Positions 1-9,100 of a DNA stretch of 64,000 nucleotides are shown in pieces. The DNA is from Haloglomus salinum (GTDB lineage: Archaea > Halobacteriota > Halobacteria > Halobacteriales > Haloarculaceae): the NCBI RefSeq assembly GCF_024298825.1, contig NZ_CP101153.1, forward strand, positions 372,001 to 436,000, read 5' to 3'. Under the pieces are notes generated by a model that made no database searches, was not told the DNA's origin, and saw only the letters and a program-made list of their open reading frames with translations. Both the position numbers and the translations under genes were made by a program. Positions within the stretch are counted from its first letter, which is position 1. Each line of letters starts with the position of its first letter.

Positions 1-1485
1 GGACTCGTCGACCTGACGGACATGTCGACGGCCGAGGCAGCCAACGCCATCCGCGGCATCGACGACCCCGACGAACTCCGCGAGCTACTGGAGACGGAGG
101 AGGCCGGCGAGGACCGCGGTGGCGTCAAGACACAGATACAGAACCGCCTCGACTCGGTCACGGAGGACGAGGACGCCGACGAGGGCGAGGCCGAGGAAGA
201 GCCCAAGACCCCCGAGGAGCGCCATCCCGACCTCGACCATCCGACCGCCGACAAGCGCCACGTCCGCGCGGTCGAGGCCGGCGACTATCGGGACATGTGG
301 GTCTACTGCGAGACCCAGCAGGGCGAACTCATCGACGTGTCCAAGGAGATGCTGGGGAAGGCCCGGCAGCTCATGGACGACTACAACGACGAGTACGACG
401 CCGACGAGAAGGTCATCGCGTTCGTCATCGGCGAGGACATCGCCGAGCAGGCCGAACTCGCCATCGAGTACGGCGCCGACGTGGCGCTGTATCAGGAGGA
501 CGACCGGCTCGACCGGTTCCTCCACAAGCCCTACACCGAGATATTCGTCGACGCCGCCCGCGGCACCGGCCACCCGTACGGTCGCGAGGACCGCCCGGAC
601 GTGGAGTGGCACGGCTACGACGAGCCGCGCTACGTCCTGTTCCCGGCGACGAACAACGGACGGGACCTCTCGGCGACCGTGCAGGCCGAACTCGACTCCG
701 GGCTCGCCTCGGACTGCTCGGACCTCCACATCACGGACGTGCTCATCTCGAACCCGGCGAAGACGGGCGAGCCGGGCACGAAGAAGGAGTTCGAGCGTGT
801 GCTGCACATGAAGCGCCCGGACTTCTCGGGCTTCGAGTACTCGACCATCCTCTGTCTGGACAAGCCCGACCGCGAGTTCCACCCGCAGGGTGGCTCGGTC
901 ATCCCGGGTGCGTTCGACGTGCCGGAGCCCGACCCCGAGCGCGAGGGCGAGGTCGTCGAGTGGGAGGCCCCGCTCGAGGACGACTGGTTCGGCGTCGAGG
1001 TCACCGCACACGACCAGCTCGACGAGGGTGTCGACCTCACGGGTCGTGAGGTCATCGTCGCGATGGGCCGTGGCATCGGGGACGACCCGAGCACGGGCAT
1101 CGAACTCGGACTCGACCTCGTCGACGCGCTCGAGGACGCCGACCTCGGGCTCTCGCGAGGAGTCATCACGGCCTCCTACCAGTTCGAGGGCCACGTCGAG
1201 CAGTACATCACCGAGGAACGACAGATCGGCGAGTCCGGGCAGGTGGTCGAGCCGCCCGTCTACATCGCCGCCGGCATCTCCGGCGCCGTCCAGCACAAGG
1301 TCGGCATGGACGAATCGGACACCATCATCAGCATCAACACCAACCCTGACGCAGACATCGTGGACTTCTCAGACTACTTCATCGAGGGCGACCTGTTCGA
1401 GGTCCTGCCTGCCGTGACGGAGGCGCTGGAATCGGGCGAATCGATCGGTGCCGTCGCGGAGGCCGGAGGTGCGACCGATGACTGA
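1..1485 (+). CDS. fixB: Electron transfer flavoprotein alpha subunit FixB, probably truncated at the window edge
   Basis: Passes electrons from acyl-CoA or related dehydrogenases to the ETF:quinone oxidoreductase encoded next. The C-terminal part carries the ETF-alpha FAD domain, with YIAAGISGAVQH about 75 residues from the end followed by SINTNPDADI. An acidic N-terminal extension of about 80 residues precedes the nucleotide fold (WVYCETQQGEL near residue 92), as I recall for haloarchaeal FixB. The frame stays open to the first base of the window (GLVDLTD before the Met at 22), so the true start may lie outside; ATG 22 is the first start visible. The beta subunit FixA is expected upstream but is not seen. 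The end overlaps fixC by 8 bases. Confidence 0.93.
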   Translation, partial: GLVDLTDMSTAEAANAIRGIDDPDELRELLETEEAGEDRGGVKTQIQNRLDSVTEDEDADEGEAEEEPKTPEERHPDLDHPTADKRHVRAVEAGDYRDMWVYCETQQGELIDVSKEMLGKARQLMDDYNDEYDADEKVIAFVIGEDIAEQAELAIEYGADVALYQEDDRLDRFLHKPYTEIFVDAARGTGHPYGREDRPDVEWHGYDEPRYVLFPATNNGRDLSATVQAELDSGLASDCSDLHITDVLISNPAKTGEPGTKKEFERVLHMKRPDFSGFEYSTILCLDKPDREFHPQGGSVIPGAFDVPEPDPEREGEVVEWEAPLEDDWFGVEVTAHDQLDEGVDLTGREVIVAMGRGIGDDPSTGIELGLDLVDALEDADLGLSRGVITASYQFEGHVEQYITEERQIGESGQVVEPPVYIAAGISGAVQHKVGMDESDTIISINTNPDADIVDFSDYFIEGDLFEVLPAVTEALESGESIGAVAEAGGATDD

Positions 1486-3160
1486 GAGCGCCATCGACAC
1501 GGACGAGTACGAGCACTACGAGGCCCTCGTGGTCGGCTGTGGTCCCGGTGGCGCCGCGGCCGCGGCCAAACTCGCCGACGAAGACGTGGAGACGCTCGTC
1601 CTCGAGCGCGGCGTCGAGGCCGGCTCGAAGAACGTCTCCGGCGGCCTCATCTACGCCGAGGAGTCCGCGCCCTACACCATCGACGACCTGTTTCCCGGGT
1701 TCCGCGAGGAGGCCGCCGAGCGACCCATCACGGAGTACCACATCCACAACATGGCCGGGTCGCAGGTGAAGTCGCTGGACATCACGGAGCTCCACGAGCA
1801 CGATACCGAGTGGTCCGACGCGGTCCTCCGGCGGACGATGGACTCGTGGCTCGAGAAGCGCGTCCACGAGAAGACCCGCGAGGCCGGCGGCGGCGTCCTC
1901 ACGGACGTCCGCGTCAACGGCCTGCTCCGCGACGGCGGCGAGATCGTCGGCGTCACCTGCGACGAGATCGAGCCCATCACGGCCGACCTCATCGTCGCTG
2001 CCGACGGCGTCAACTCCGAACTCGCGCGCGACGCCGGCCTCATGGACTGGGACGAGCCCGACGAGTGGTTCCAGGGCGTCAAGGCCATCGTCGACATGCC
2101 TGAGGACGCCATCACCGACCGGTTCGGCGTCGGCGAGGGCGAGGGGGTCGCGCACCTGTTCTCGGGGAACATCTTCGAGGACGTGCGCGGCGGCGGGTTC
2201 CTCTACACCAACCAGGACACCCTCTCCATCGGGACGGTGTTCCACCTCGACAGCCTCGTCGCACAGGAGGCCGAACCCCACCAGCTACTGGACGCGCTAC
2301 TCACGCATCCACTGCTGGCGGACTGGCTCGGCGACGACTACGACGAGGTGGAGTACTCGGCGAAGCTCGTCCCCGACTCGAAGAAGGTGGCCCACAGGTC
2401 ACCGCATCGCGACCGGCTCGTCCTCGTGGGCGACGCCGGGGGACAGATGCAGGCCCAGGGCCCCGTCATCAAGGGGATGAACCACGCCGTCACCGCGGGC
2501 GCGCTCGCGGCCGAGGCGTTCGCCGAGGCGAAACGCGCGGGCCGTCCCCACTCGGCCGGCGAGCGCTACACCGAGAAGCTGGAGGAGTCGGGCACGATGC
2601 ACAAGCTCCGCCCCGAGGCCTACGAGACCATCGCACCCCTCGCGGAGAACGAGACGGCCACCCGGCTCGCCGAGTCGCTCGTCGAGTCGCCGGTCGGCCG
2701 CCTCGGCATCCGCGCGCTGGGGACGAAGGGGCTGGAGAAGCTGTTCGCCAACCCCACCATCCTCTCGCTGATGCCGGACACGAAGGTGCCGTACGTGACG
2801 GTACCAACGGTCATCGCGGAGGAACTGGGCGGCGAGGTCCACGCGACCAGCCACGTCGAGCCACCTGAACTCGACGATCGCATCGGCGACCTGACCTACG
2901 ACGTGGGCGAGCCCCACATCCAGGTGAAGGACAACTCCTGGGAGGCCAGCGGCGCGGCCGTCTCGGCCTGTCCGGTGAGCGCCCGTGACTTCGGTGGCGG
3001 CTGCTACCGGGAGGAGACGGTCGAGACGAACGGCCACGAGGAACGTGTCGTCAGCCTCGACACCCAGCCCTGCGTCGAGTGTGGCACCTGTGCCATCGTC
3101 GCGGACACCGACTGGGAGCATCCTGCCGGCGGAAAGGGCGTCGAGTTCAAACAGGGCTGA
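1478..3160 (+). CDS. fixC: ETF:quinone oxidoreductase FixC with fused ferredoxin-like FixX domain
   Basis: Flavoprotein dehydrogenase of 560 residues expected to move electrons from ETF to the membrane quinone pool. The N-terminal FAD motif is GCGPGGAAAAAKL, and a second FAD segment LVLVGDAGGQ lies near residue 315. The last 100 residues form a ferredoxin-like module (SACPVSARDF, then CVECGTC) able to bind one [4Fe-4S] cluster; many bacteria encode this part separately as FixX. I chose the ATG that overlaps the end of fixB because GGAGGT sits 7 bases upstream; an upstream start would add MPSRRPEVRP, which looks like read-through. It is cotranscribed with fixB and probably with the following small gene. 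Confidence 0.93.
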   Translation: MTESAIDTDEYEHYEALVVGCGPGGAAAAAKLADEDVETLVLERGVEAGSKNVSGGLIYAEESAPYTIDDLFPGFREEAAERPITEYHIHNMAGSQVKSLDITELHEHDTEWSDAVLRRTMDSWLEKRVHEKTREAGGGVLTDVRVNGLLRDGGEIVGVTCDEIEPITADLIVAADGVNSELARDAGLMDWDEPDEWFQGVKAIVDMPEDAITDRFGVGEGEGVAHLFSGNIFEDVRGGGFLYTNQDTLSIGTVFHLDSLVAQEAEPHQLLDALLTHPLLADWLGDDYDEVEYSAKLVPDSKKVAHRSPHRDRLVLVGDAGGQMQAQGPVIKGMNHAVTAGALAAEAFAEAKRAGRPHSAGERYTEKLEESGTMHKLRPEAYETIAPLAENETATRLAESLVESPVGRLGIRALGTKGLEKLFANPTILSLMPDTKVPYVTVPTVIAEELGGEVHATSHVEPPELDDRIGDLTYDVGEPHIQVKDNSWEASGAAVSACPVSARDFGGGCYREETVETNGHEERVVSLDTQPCVECGTCAIVADTDWEHPAGGKGVEFKQG

Positions 3161-3166
3161 CACGGG

Positions 3167-3565
3167 ATGTCCGACGCGTACCACGACCGCATCGCCGACC
3201 TCGCCCGCCGCGCCGAGCGCGACCGGGCGGCGTTCGAGCCCCCGGCCGACCCGCCGGACGAGGAGCGCGCGCTCCAGTATCTCCGCGAAGGCGCGGGGCC
3301 GGCTATCGCGCTGTATCTGGAGGCCCGGACCGGCGGCGGCGAGCCGGTCCGCTTCGACCCCGAGGCGTTCGAGGCGCTTGAGACGGCGATGAACGCGTGG
3401 CTGGAACTGTACGCGGCCTGCTACGGGACCGACCTCGACGCCGCGTTCACCGTCCGTGAGGCTGCGGAGATTCTCGTCCGCACGGAGAACGTCCGGCACA
3501 CGGCCGAGGTGCTGACGAAGGTGCCCGAGCGGGACGCACGGCCGGACGCCACGCCCGCGGAGTAG
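3167..3565 (+). CDS. Small acidic protein of unknown function in the fix operon
   Basis: A 132-residue soluble protein with no signal peptide or membrane segment, predicted mainly helical. It has no catalytic motif that I recognise. It begins only 6 bases after fixC with GGG just before the ATG, so it is almost certainly in the same transcript and may assist ETF function. That link rests on position alone. Codon use and acidity match the neighbours, which supports a real gene. Confidence 0.75.
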   Translation: MSDAYHDRIADLARRAERDRAAFEPPADPPDEERALQYLREGAGPAIALYLEARTGGGEPVRFDPEAFEALETAMNAWLELYAACYGTDLDAAFTVREAAEILVRTENVRHTAEVLTKVPERDARPDATPAE

Positions 3566-3623
3566 GCGCCTGGTCACCCGGGCCGGGGGAGACTTATGCC
3601 GCTGGACGGGCCATCCCCGCCCG

Positions 3624-5159
3624 ATGACCCCCGCGAGCCCTCCCCCTATGGACAGCCGGCGGTCACACCGAACACCGTCCGATTCGAGCGGCGGACCGAC
3701 CATCGCCGTCGCCCACTACCCCGAAGGGGCTGGCCACGCGACCCGGATGCTGGCCATCGCGGACGAACTGGCAGCCCGGGGCGCGACGGTCCGGATGGCC
3801 GGCGGCGGTGCGGGCTCCCGGTTCGTCGCGCTGAACGGCTACGACGCGTTCGAACCCACCAACGTCGATTTCATCGACACCGTGCAGGACGGCACGGTCC
3901 GGCAGGTACTGACCGGGAGCCTCCCGGCCTCGGCGAACCGCATCGCCGACTACGTCGGCTGGCTCCGCGAGACGGCGCCCGACGCGCTCGTCACCGACGA
4001 CATGTTCGCGGCGATGGCCGCACTCCGCATCGACGTGCCGCTGTACGTCCTGAAACACGACATGCCGGGGCTCTACCGGAACCGGCTGGAGCGCGCGGGC
4101 GCGCGGTTCCACACCGACTTTCAGGTCACGTCGGCGAACGGGTTCTTCTACCCGGCCGTATGGCCGGCCGCCGGACTGGCACCCGAGGGCGCGACCCGGG
4201 TTCCCCCGGTCGCGCTGGAGGGGGAGGGCCGCGACCGCGACGGTGCCGACGTGGTGGTCGTGCCGAGCCACTACTCCGAGCTGGGCCGCATCGCGACCGC
4301 GCTCGAACGGGAGGGGTACGACGTCATCGATGTCGGAAGCGACGACTGGGAACCGGTCCCGTCGCTGCTGCCGTACCTGCGGGACGCCGAGGTGGTCGTC
4401 TGCTCGGGCTACTCGACGGTGATGGACGCCGCCGTCGCGGGGACGCCGTGTGTCGTCCACCCGGCGACCGACGAGCAGGAGGCCGTCGCCGACCGGCTCC
4501 GCGACGACGAGGTGACCGGATTCACCGTGGCCGAGGAGCCACTCGACGTGCTCGAGGCCGTGAGCGACCCCCCGGAACCGACCGCCCACGAGAACGGCGC
4601 CCCGCACGTCGCGGAGACCGTCCTGGCAGACCTCCGGCCGACCACGGCGCCCCGGAGCAGCGGCCGACCCGAGGAGCGCGGGGCTGCCGCCGACCGGCGG
4701 CCCGTAGCTGCTGGCAGAGGAGTGGGTCGACGGGCGGCCACCGGTCGGGACCGTCTGCTGCGGGTCGGAGACCGGGTCCGAGTGGCTGCCCGGAGCGCCG
4801 GCCGTGCGGGAGTCCGTGGGGCGACGCGTACAGCGGCGGCGACCCGCCGGACGGCGGCAGCGGTAGCGGCCGGTGCCCGCTCGACTGCCGGGAGCGTCCG
4901 TCGCTACGGCCTCGCGACGAGCGTCCTGCTGGCGTCGGTCGCCGTCTTCGCGGACTGCCGGCTCCGGCGGACCGGCGACGCGACGGCGCGTCGCCTCACG
5001 GCCCTGGCTGCCGGGCTCCGGACCGTGGCTGCCTGGGCACGCGACGCACTGGTCCGGGGCGGACGAGCACTGGCACGGGCCGGCACCGCGGCCGCCGAAA
5101 GCGCCGCCCGGCTCGGCGGCTCGTTGCGCGATGCCCTCGCCGCCGGGACGCGCGAGTAA
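3624..5159 (+). CDS. MurG-like GT-B glycosyltransferase with a long basic C-terminal tail
   Basis: Residues 20-340 resemble glycosyltransferase family 28. The N-terminal nucleotide fold holds VAHYPEGAGHATRM, where the GxGH-type loop is typical of MurG-like enzymes. The C-terminal domain has VVCSGYSTVMDAAVAGTPCV, the usual donor-binding segment. From about residue 340 the protein changes: the last 170 residues are rich in Ala and Arg and strongly basic, with one possible membrane or interfacial helix (LATSVLLASVAVFA). This is unlike the acidic proteins around it and unlike the compact family. The acceptor and donor are unknown. A Met at 3648 is an alternative start. The gene stands alone. Confidence 0.8.
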   Translation: MTPASPPPMDSRRSHRTPSDSSGGPTIAVAHYPEGAGHATRMLAIADELAARGATVRMAGGGAGSRFVALNGYDAFEPTNVDFIDTVQDGTVRQVLTGSLPASANRIADYVGWLRETAPDALVTDDMFAAMAALRIDVPLYVLKHDMPGLYRNRLERAGARFHTDFQVTSANGFFYPAVWPAAGLAPEGATRVPPVALEGEGRDRDGADVVVVPSHYSELGRIATALEREGYDVIDVGSDDWEPVPSLLPYLRDAEVVVCSGYSTVMDAAVAGTPCVVHPATDEQEAVADRLRDDEVTGFTVAEEPLDVLEAVSDPPEPTAHENGAPHVAETVLADLRPTTAPRSSGRPEERGAAADRRPVAAGRGVGRRAATGRDRLLRVGDRVRVAARSAGRAGVRGATRTAAATRRTAAAVAAGARSTAGSVRRYGLATSVLLASVAVFADCRLRRTGDATARRLTALAAGLRTVAAWARDALVRGGRALARAGTAAAESAARLGGSLRDALAAGTRE

Positions 5160-5268
5160 GCCGCTCCAACCCGGCCGAGTCCGTGGCAGGCCCGGTCAGC
5201 GACGGACCATCTCCCTGACCGGGGCGCGGAGTCACGAGCGAGCCGTCCGGTATTTTCCGGCAAAAAAC

Positions 5269-5276
5269 GTTAAGTA
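5269..5276 (+). promoter_or_regulatory. TATA-like element of the HTH-GNAT gene
   Basis: GTTAAGTA lies about 27 bases upstream of the ATG at 5299, the spacing of a leaderless haloarchaeal transcript. This supports that start over the ATG 15 bases earlier. Confidence 0.5.
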
Positions 5277-5298
5277 CTGGGTAATGGTAGCAGCCCAC

Positions 5299-6036
5299 AT
5301 GCAGTTCAGTGACGACCTGGAGTTCGACCACCGGGACCGCAAGGACATCTACGACTACATCGAGCGTAACGGGCGGGTCGACTACGACGAGGCACGGGCG
5401 GCGCTGAACATGGACGAGACGGCATTCGGCCACCACGTCGCCATCCTGCGGCGCGAGGGCGTCATCGAGCGCGACGAGGCTGAGGACGAACTGCGCCTGG
5501 CGTTCGAGGACGCCGAGGTGGAGATCCACTCCGTGGGCGACGTGGAGTTCACCATCCGGCAGGCCCACGAGGACGACCTCGACGGACTGGTCGAGGCCAT
5601 CCGGACCGCGCTCGCGGACCGGACGTACATCGTCGGCGAGACCGTCGCGGACACGGTCGACCACGAGGACGTCCTCCTCCGGCACAACGAGGTCCAGTCG
5701 CGCGTCTTCTTCGTCGCGACCGTCGAGGGGGCGGTCGTCGGCTGGGTCAACCTCGACCATCCGGAGGTCGACAGCCTCGAGCACACCGCCGAACTCACGG
5801 TCGGCGTGGTCCCGGAGTACCGCGGTCACACCATCGGGAGCGAGCTCATGGAGCGGGCCTACGGCTGGGCCCGGGACAATGGCTACGAGAAGCTCTACAA
5901 CTCCGTCCCCGCGACCAACGAGCGCGGCATGGAGTGGCTCGAGGACCACGGCTGGGAGACGGAAGCCGTCCGCGAGCGCCACTACCGCATCGGCGACGAG
6001 TACGTCGACGAGGTGATGATGGCGGTCTGGCCCTGA
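5299..6036 (+). CDS. HTH domain plus GNAT N-acetyltransferase
   Basis: 245 residues. Residues 1-60 look like a winged helix-turn-helix (KDIYDYIERNGRVDYDEARAAL, then an HHVAILRREGVIERDE wing). Residues 80-245 form a GNAT fold: the acetyl-CoA loop is VVPEYRGHTIGSELM (Q/RxxGxG type) and a typical C-terminal strand reads NSVPATNERGMEWLEDHGW. It probably acetylates an amine on a small molecule or protein; whether the N-terminal domain binds DNA or senses something is not clear. The start is chosen from the TATA spacing. Single gene. Confidence 0.85.
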   Translation: MQFSDDLEFDHRDRKDIYDYIERNGRVDYDEARAALNMDETAFGHHVAILRREGVIERDEAEDELRLAFEDAEVEIHSVGDVEFTIRQAHEDDLDGLVEAIRTALADRTYIVGETVADTVDHEDVLLRHNEVQSRVFFVATVEGAVVGWVNLDHPEVDSLEHTAELTVGVVPEYRGHTIGSELMERAYGWARDNGYEKLYNSVPATNERGMEWLEDHGWETEAVRERHYRIGDEYVDEVMMAVWP

Positions 6037-6178
6037 CCGCCGCCGCGACACGGCATCGCGCACCACCGCGCAGGTCCCGTCGGTGACGCACACGACCGGC
6101 TCCCGTTCTGCAGGTCTATCCGCCAGCAGCCACGTCGCCGCAGCGACTACTTTCACGGTGGCGCTGGTGGCGGGGCGT

Positions 6179-7534
6179 ATGCGCTCGTACAGGGCCAAGA
6201 TGGTCGAACCCATCCGGCTCCCCGACCGCGAGGAACGCGAGGCCGCGCTCGAACAGGCCGGACACAACGTCTTCAATCTCGACGCCGACGCGGTCTACGT
6301 CGACCTCCTCACCGACAGCGGCACCGGGACGATGAGCGACGCCCAGTGGGCCGCGATGGTGCAGGGCGACGAGGCCTACGCCGGCAGCGCGAGCTTCGCG
6401 GACCTTGAAGCGGCCGCCAGCGACGTGCTGGGCTTCGACCGCATCGTGCCCGCTCACCAGGGTCGCGGAGCCGAGAACGTCCTCTACGGGTGTCTCGTCG
6501 ACGACGGCGACGTGGTGCTGAACAACACCCACTTCGACACGACGCGGGCCCACGTCGTCGAACACGGCGGCGAACCGGTCGACTGCCCGGTCGACGGCGC
6601 GCTCGACCCCGAGACGAGCGGCGACTTCATGGGGAACTTCGACACCGAGCGGGCCCGCGCGGTCGTCGACGAGGTGGGTGCCGACCGGGTCCCAGCCGTC
6701 GTCGTCACGGTCACCAACAACTCCGCCGCCGGCCAGCCCGTCAGCGTCGCGAACGTCCGCGAGGTCCGGGCGTTCTGCGACGATATCGGCGCGACGTTCG
6801 TCATCGACGCCTGCCGATTCGCCGAGAACGCCTACTTCGTCCGCGAGCGCGAACCCGAGTTCGCGGACGCGACCGTCGCCGAAGTCGCCCGCGAGCAGCT
6901 CTCGTACGCGGACGCCTGCATCATGAGCGCGAAGAAGGACGGCCTCGCCAACGCCGGCGGCTTCGTCGGGATACGGGACGACCCCTCGTTCGACGAGTTG
7001 TTCGAGCGGGCGAAACAGCGCGCCATCCTCTACGAGGGGTTCACCACCTACGGCGGGATGGCGGGCCGGGACCTCGCCGCGGTCGCCGTCGGCCTCCGGG
7101 AGGCCGTCACCGACGAGTACGTCCGCGACCGCGTCGAGCAGGTCCGGTGGCTCGGCGAGCGCCTCGACGAGGCCGGCGTCCCCGTCGTCCTGCCGACCGG
7201 CGGCCACGCGGTCTACGTCGACGCCGGTACGATGTGCCCCCACGTCCCGAGCGAGGAGTTCCCGGGGCAGGCGGTTGTCTGCGAGCTGTATCGGGAGGGC
7301 GGGGTCCGCGGTGTGGAACTCGGCGAGTTCGCTTTCCCCGGGACCGACCGGCCCGACCTCGTCCGACTCGCGGTGCCCCGCCGGACCTACGCCCGCGACC
7401 ACCTCGAACACGTCGTCGAGACGGCCGCCGCCGTCGCCGACCACGCGGCGGACCTCGCGGGCTACGAGGTCGTCAGCGAGCCGCCGATGGCGGAACTGCG
7501 CCACTTCTCCGCGGAACTCCGGCCGCTGGCGTAG
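6179..7534 (+). CDS. tnaA: Tryptophanase / tyrosine phenol-lyase family enzyme
   Basis: PLP-dependent beta-eliminating lyase of 451 residues, expected to split tryptophan into indole, pyruvate and ammonia. Family landmarks are YVDLLTDSGTGTMS near the start, AHQGRGAEN, VTNNSAAGQPVS, and MSAKKDGLANAGG with the PLP lysine at residue 252 or 253. The N-terminus MRSYRAKMVEPI fits the TnaA start, and GTG/ATG codons further upstream would add a stretch that does not fit. Tyrosine phenol-lyase shares the fold, so substrate is inferred. No tnaB permease or leader peptide is visible. Confidence 0.9.
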   Translation: MRSYRAKMVEPIRLPDREEREAALEQAGHNVFNLDADAVYVDLLTDSGTGTMSDAQWAAMVQGDEAYAGSASFADLEAAASDVLGFDRIVPAHQGRGAENVLYGCLVDDGDVVLNNTHFDTTRAHVVEHGGEPVDCPVDGALDPETSGDFMGNFDTERARAVVDEVGADRVPAVVVTVTNNSAAGQPVSVANVREVRAFCDDIGATFVIDACRFAENAYFVREREPEFADATVAEVAREQLSYADACIMSAKKDGLANAGGFVGIRDDPSFDELFERAKQRAILYEGFTTYGGMAGRDLAAVAVGLREAVTDEYVRDRVEQVRWLGERLDEAGVPVVLPTGGHAVYVDAGTMCPHVPSEEFPGQAVVCELYREGGVRGVELGEFAFPGTDRPDLVRLAVPRRTYARDHLEHVVETAAAVADHAADLAGYEVVSEPPMAELRHFSAELRPLA

Positions 7535-7662
7535 CGGCCGTGCGCGCCTCCTGCCGCTGGATGGCTGCGTACCCGAGCGGCGGCGTCCGGCACCACGGCC
7601 GTGAGCCGCCTCGACCCCCCTGAAAGCTTATCCCGTCATCGGCGGGTGTCATAGATACACAC

Positions 7663-8670
7663 ATGAACCGCGAGCGCATCCTGGCGGCGGGCGCCGTCGG
7701 GGTGGTCGTAGTCGCCCTCCTGTCCGCTGCGGTCGTCCCCGGGGCCATCACGGACCCCTCGGCCGACGACCCCGAGCGACCCGGTCCCCTCCGCGTGGTC
7801 GACATGCCCATCGCGCCCGGGCAGGTCGACGGGGAGACCGCCACCCTGCGAGTGACCCCATACCTCCGACACGCCGGCCCGACGACGCCGAACGTCTCCG
7901 TGGTGTTCCGCGCCGTCGACTCGGAGTCCGGCCTGGTCGAGACCACCCGTCGCGTCGCGGTCGGCGACGTGACGACCGACGGGGAGCGCCCCGTCTCCGC
8001 GAACCTGACCGTCGAGCGCGAGGGCGGCTACCACATCGAGGCCATCGTCTACACGGACGACCGACGCATCGACACCGCCCGCCGCACGGTGTCGGGGCTC
8101 GATGCCCTCACGCCCGCGTACGCCCGGAGCACCGTCGCGTTCACCGACGAGGAGGCGCTTCCGGCACTGTCGGTCGGCGTCGAGAGCACCGGCGAGGACC
8201 AGACGACACTGCGCGTGGCGCCGTCGCTCGTCAACCGCGGCGATACGGCGTCCGAGGGCCTGCGCGTCGCGGTGACGCTCCGGCAGGCCGAGTCGAACGT
8301 CGTCGCAGCCCGAACCGCCGTCGACGTGGGAACCGTCCAGCCCGGCCGCACCGCCTCGCCAGAGACGACCGTCTCGGTCCCCGCCGAGTACAACTACTAC
8401 GTCGACGCCGTGCTGTACCGGGACGGCGTGGTCGTCGACACCGCCCGCGGCGCGGTCAACCTCGACCCGAGCGAACCCATCTCCGTCAACGAGACCCGCC
8501 GCGAGGTCGCGTTCGAGGCCGGCGACTTCGAGAGCGACGGCGGCGGCAGTGGCGGCGCACCACCCGGCACCGAGACGGCCGTCTCCGGCGGCCAGCCCGG
8601 CTTCGGTGCGGGGCTCGCGGTCGTCGCGCTGCTGGGGGCCGCCCTGCTGGCCCGGCGGTGGTCGCGATGA
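7663..8670 (+). CDS. Secreted PGF-CTERM surface protein (DUF7490-like)
   Basis: 335 residues. An N-terminal hydrophobic segment (ILAAGAVGVVVVALLSA) exports the protein. Two similar beta-rich modules of about 110 residues follow; each carries a phrase like YHIEAIVYTD or YYVDAVLYRD, suggesting an internal duplication. A Gly-rich linker then leads to PGFG, a hydrophobic stretch and a basic end, the PGF-CTERM signal that archaeosortase A uses to attach proteins to membrane lipid. It overlaps the next gene by 4 bases. I recall the family as DUF7490, with moderate certainty. The function is not known. Confidence 0.8.
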   Translation: MNRERILAAGAVGVVVVALLSAAVVPGAITDPSADDPERPGPLRVVDMPIAPGQVDGETATLRVTPYLRHAGPTTPNVSVVFRAVDSESGLVETTRRVAVGDVTTDGERPVSANLTVEREGGYHIEAIVYTDDRRIDTARRTVSGLDALTPAYARSTVAFTDEEALPALSVGVESTGEDQTTLRVAPSLVNRGDTASEGLRVAVTLRQAESNVVAARTAVDVGTVQPGRTASPETTVSVPAEYNYYVDAVLYRDGVVVDTARGAVNLDPSEPISVNETRREVAFEAGDFESDGGGSGGAPPGTETAVSGGQPGFGAGLAVVALLGAALLARRWSR

Positions 8671-9059
8671 GCGACGACGAACCGGGCGCCACCGAATCGG
8701 CCACGGACACGAACGCGAACGCGGACCCGCCCGAGAACCAGCCTCCCGACCGACCCATGTCCACCGACACCACCGATACGACCGCAGCGACGGCGAAGAC
8801 CGCCCCGACCGACGACTCCGACGATGATTCCAACGGGGACACAAGCGACCTCGTCAGATACGCCCGCTACGCGCTGCTGGGCGGTCTGACGCTACTGGCG
8901 CTGGTGGCGACGCTCCGGTTCTACTTCGCCGCCTCGAACGCCATCGACATCTGGGTCGCCCGACAGTACCGGCCCCTGTTCCAGGCGGCGTTCAACCTCG
9001 TCGTGCTGCTCGTGGCGGCGGTCGGCATCTCCTGGGAGATACGGAAGGTAGCCGGCTGA
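8667..9059 (+). CDS. Small two-helix membrane protein with acidic N-terminal region
   Basis: 130 residues. The first 60 are Thr-, Asp- and Pro-rich and probably disordered. Two hydrophobic helices follow (YALLGGLTLLALVATLRFYF and AFNLVVLLVAAVGISW). The ATG overlaps the stop of the PGF-CTERM gene (ATGA), so the two are translationally coupled and their products may act together at the membrane. No catalytic motif is visible. I recall similar haloarchaeal proteins only as domains of unknown function. Confidence 0.8.
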   Translation: MSDDEPGATESATDTNANADPPENQPPDRPMSTDTTDTTAATAKTAPTDDSDDDSNGDTSDLVRYARYALLGGLTLLALVATLRFYFAASNAIDIWVARQYRPLFQAAFNLVVLLVAAVGISWEIRKVAG

Positions 9060-9100
9060 CCCTCGCCGCGTTTCGACCGTCGACAGAGCGCCATCTCCAC

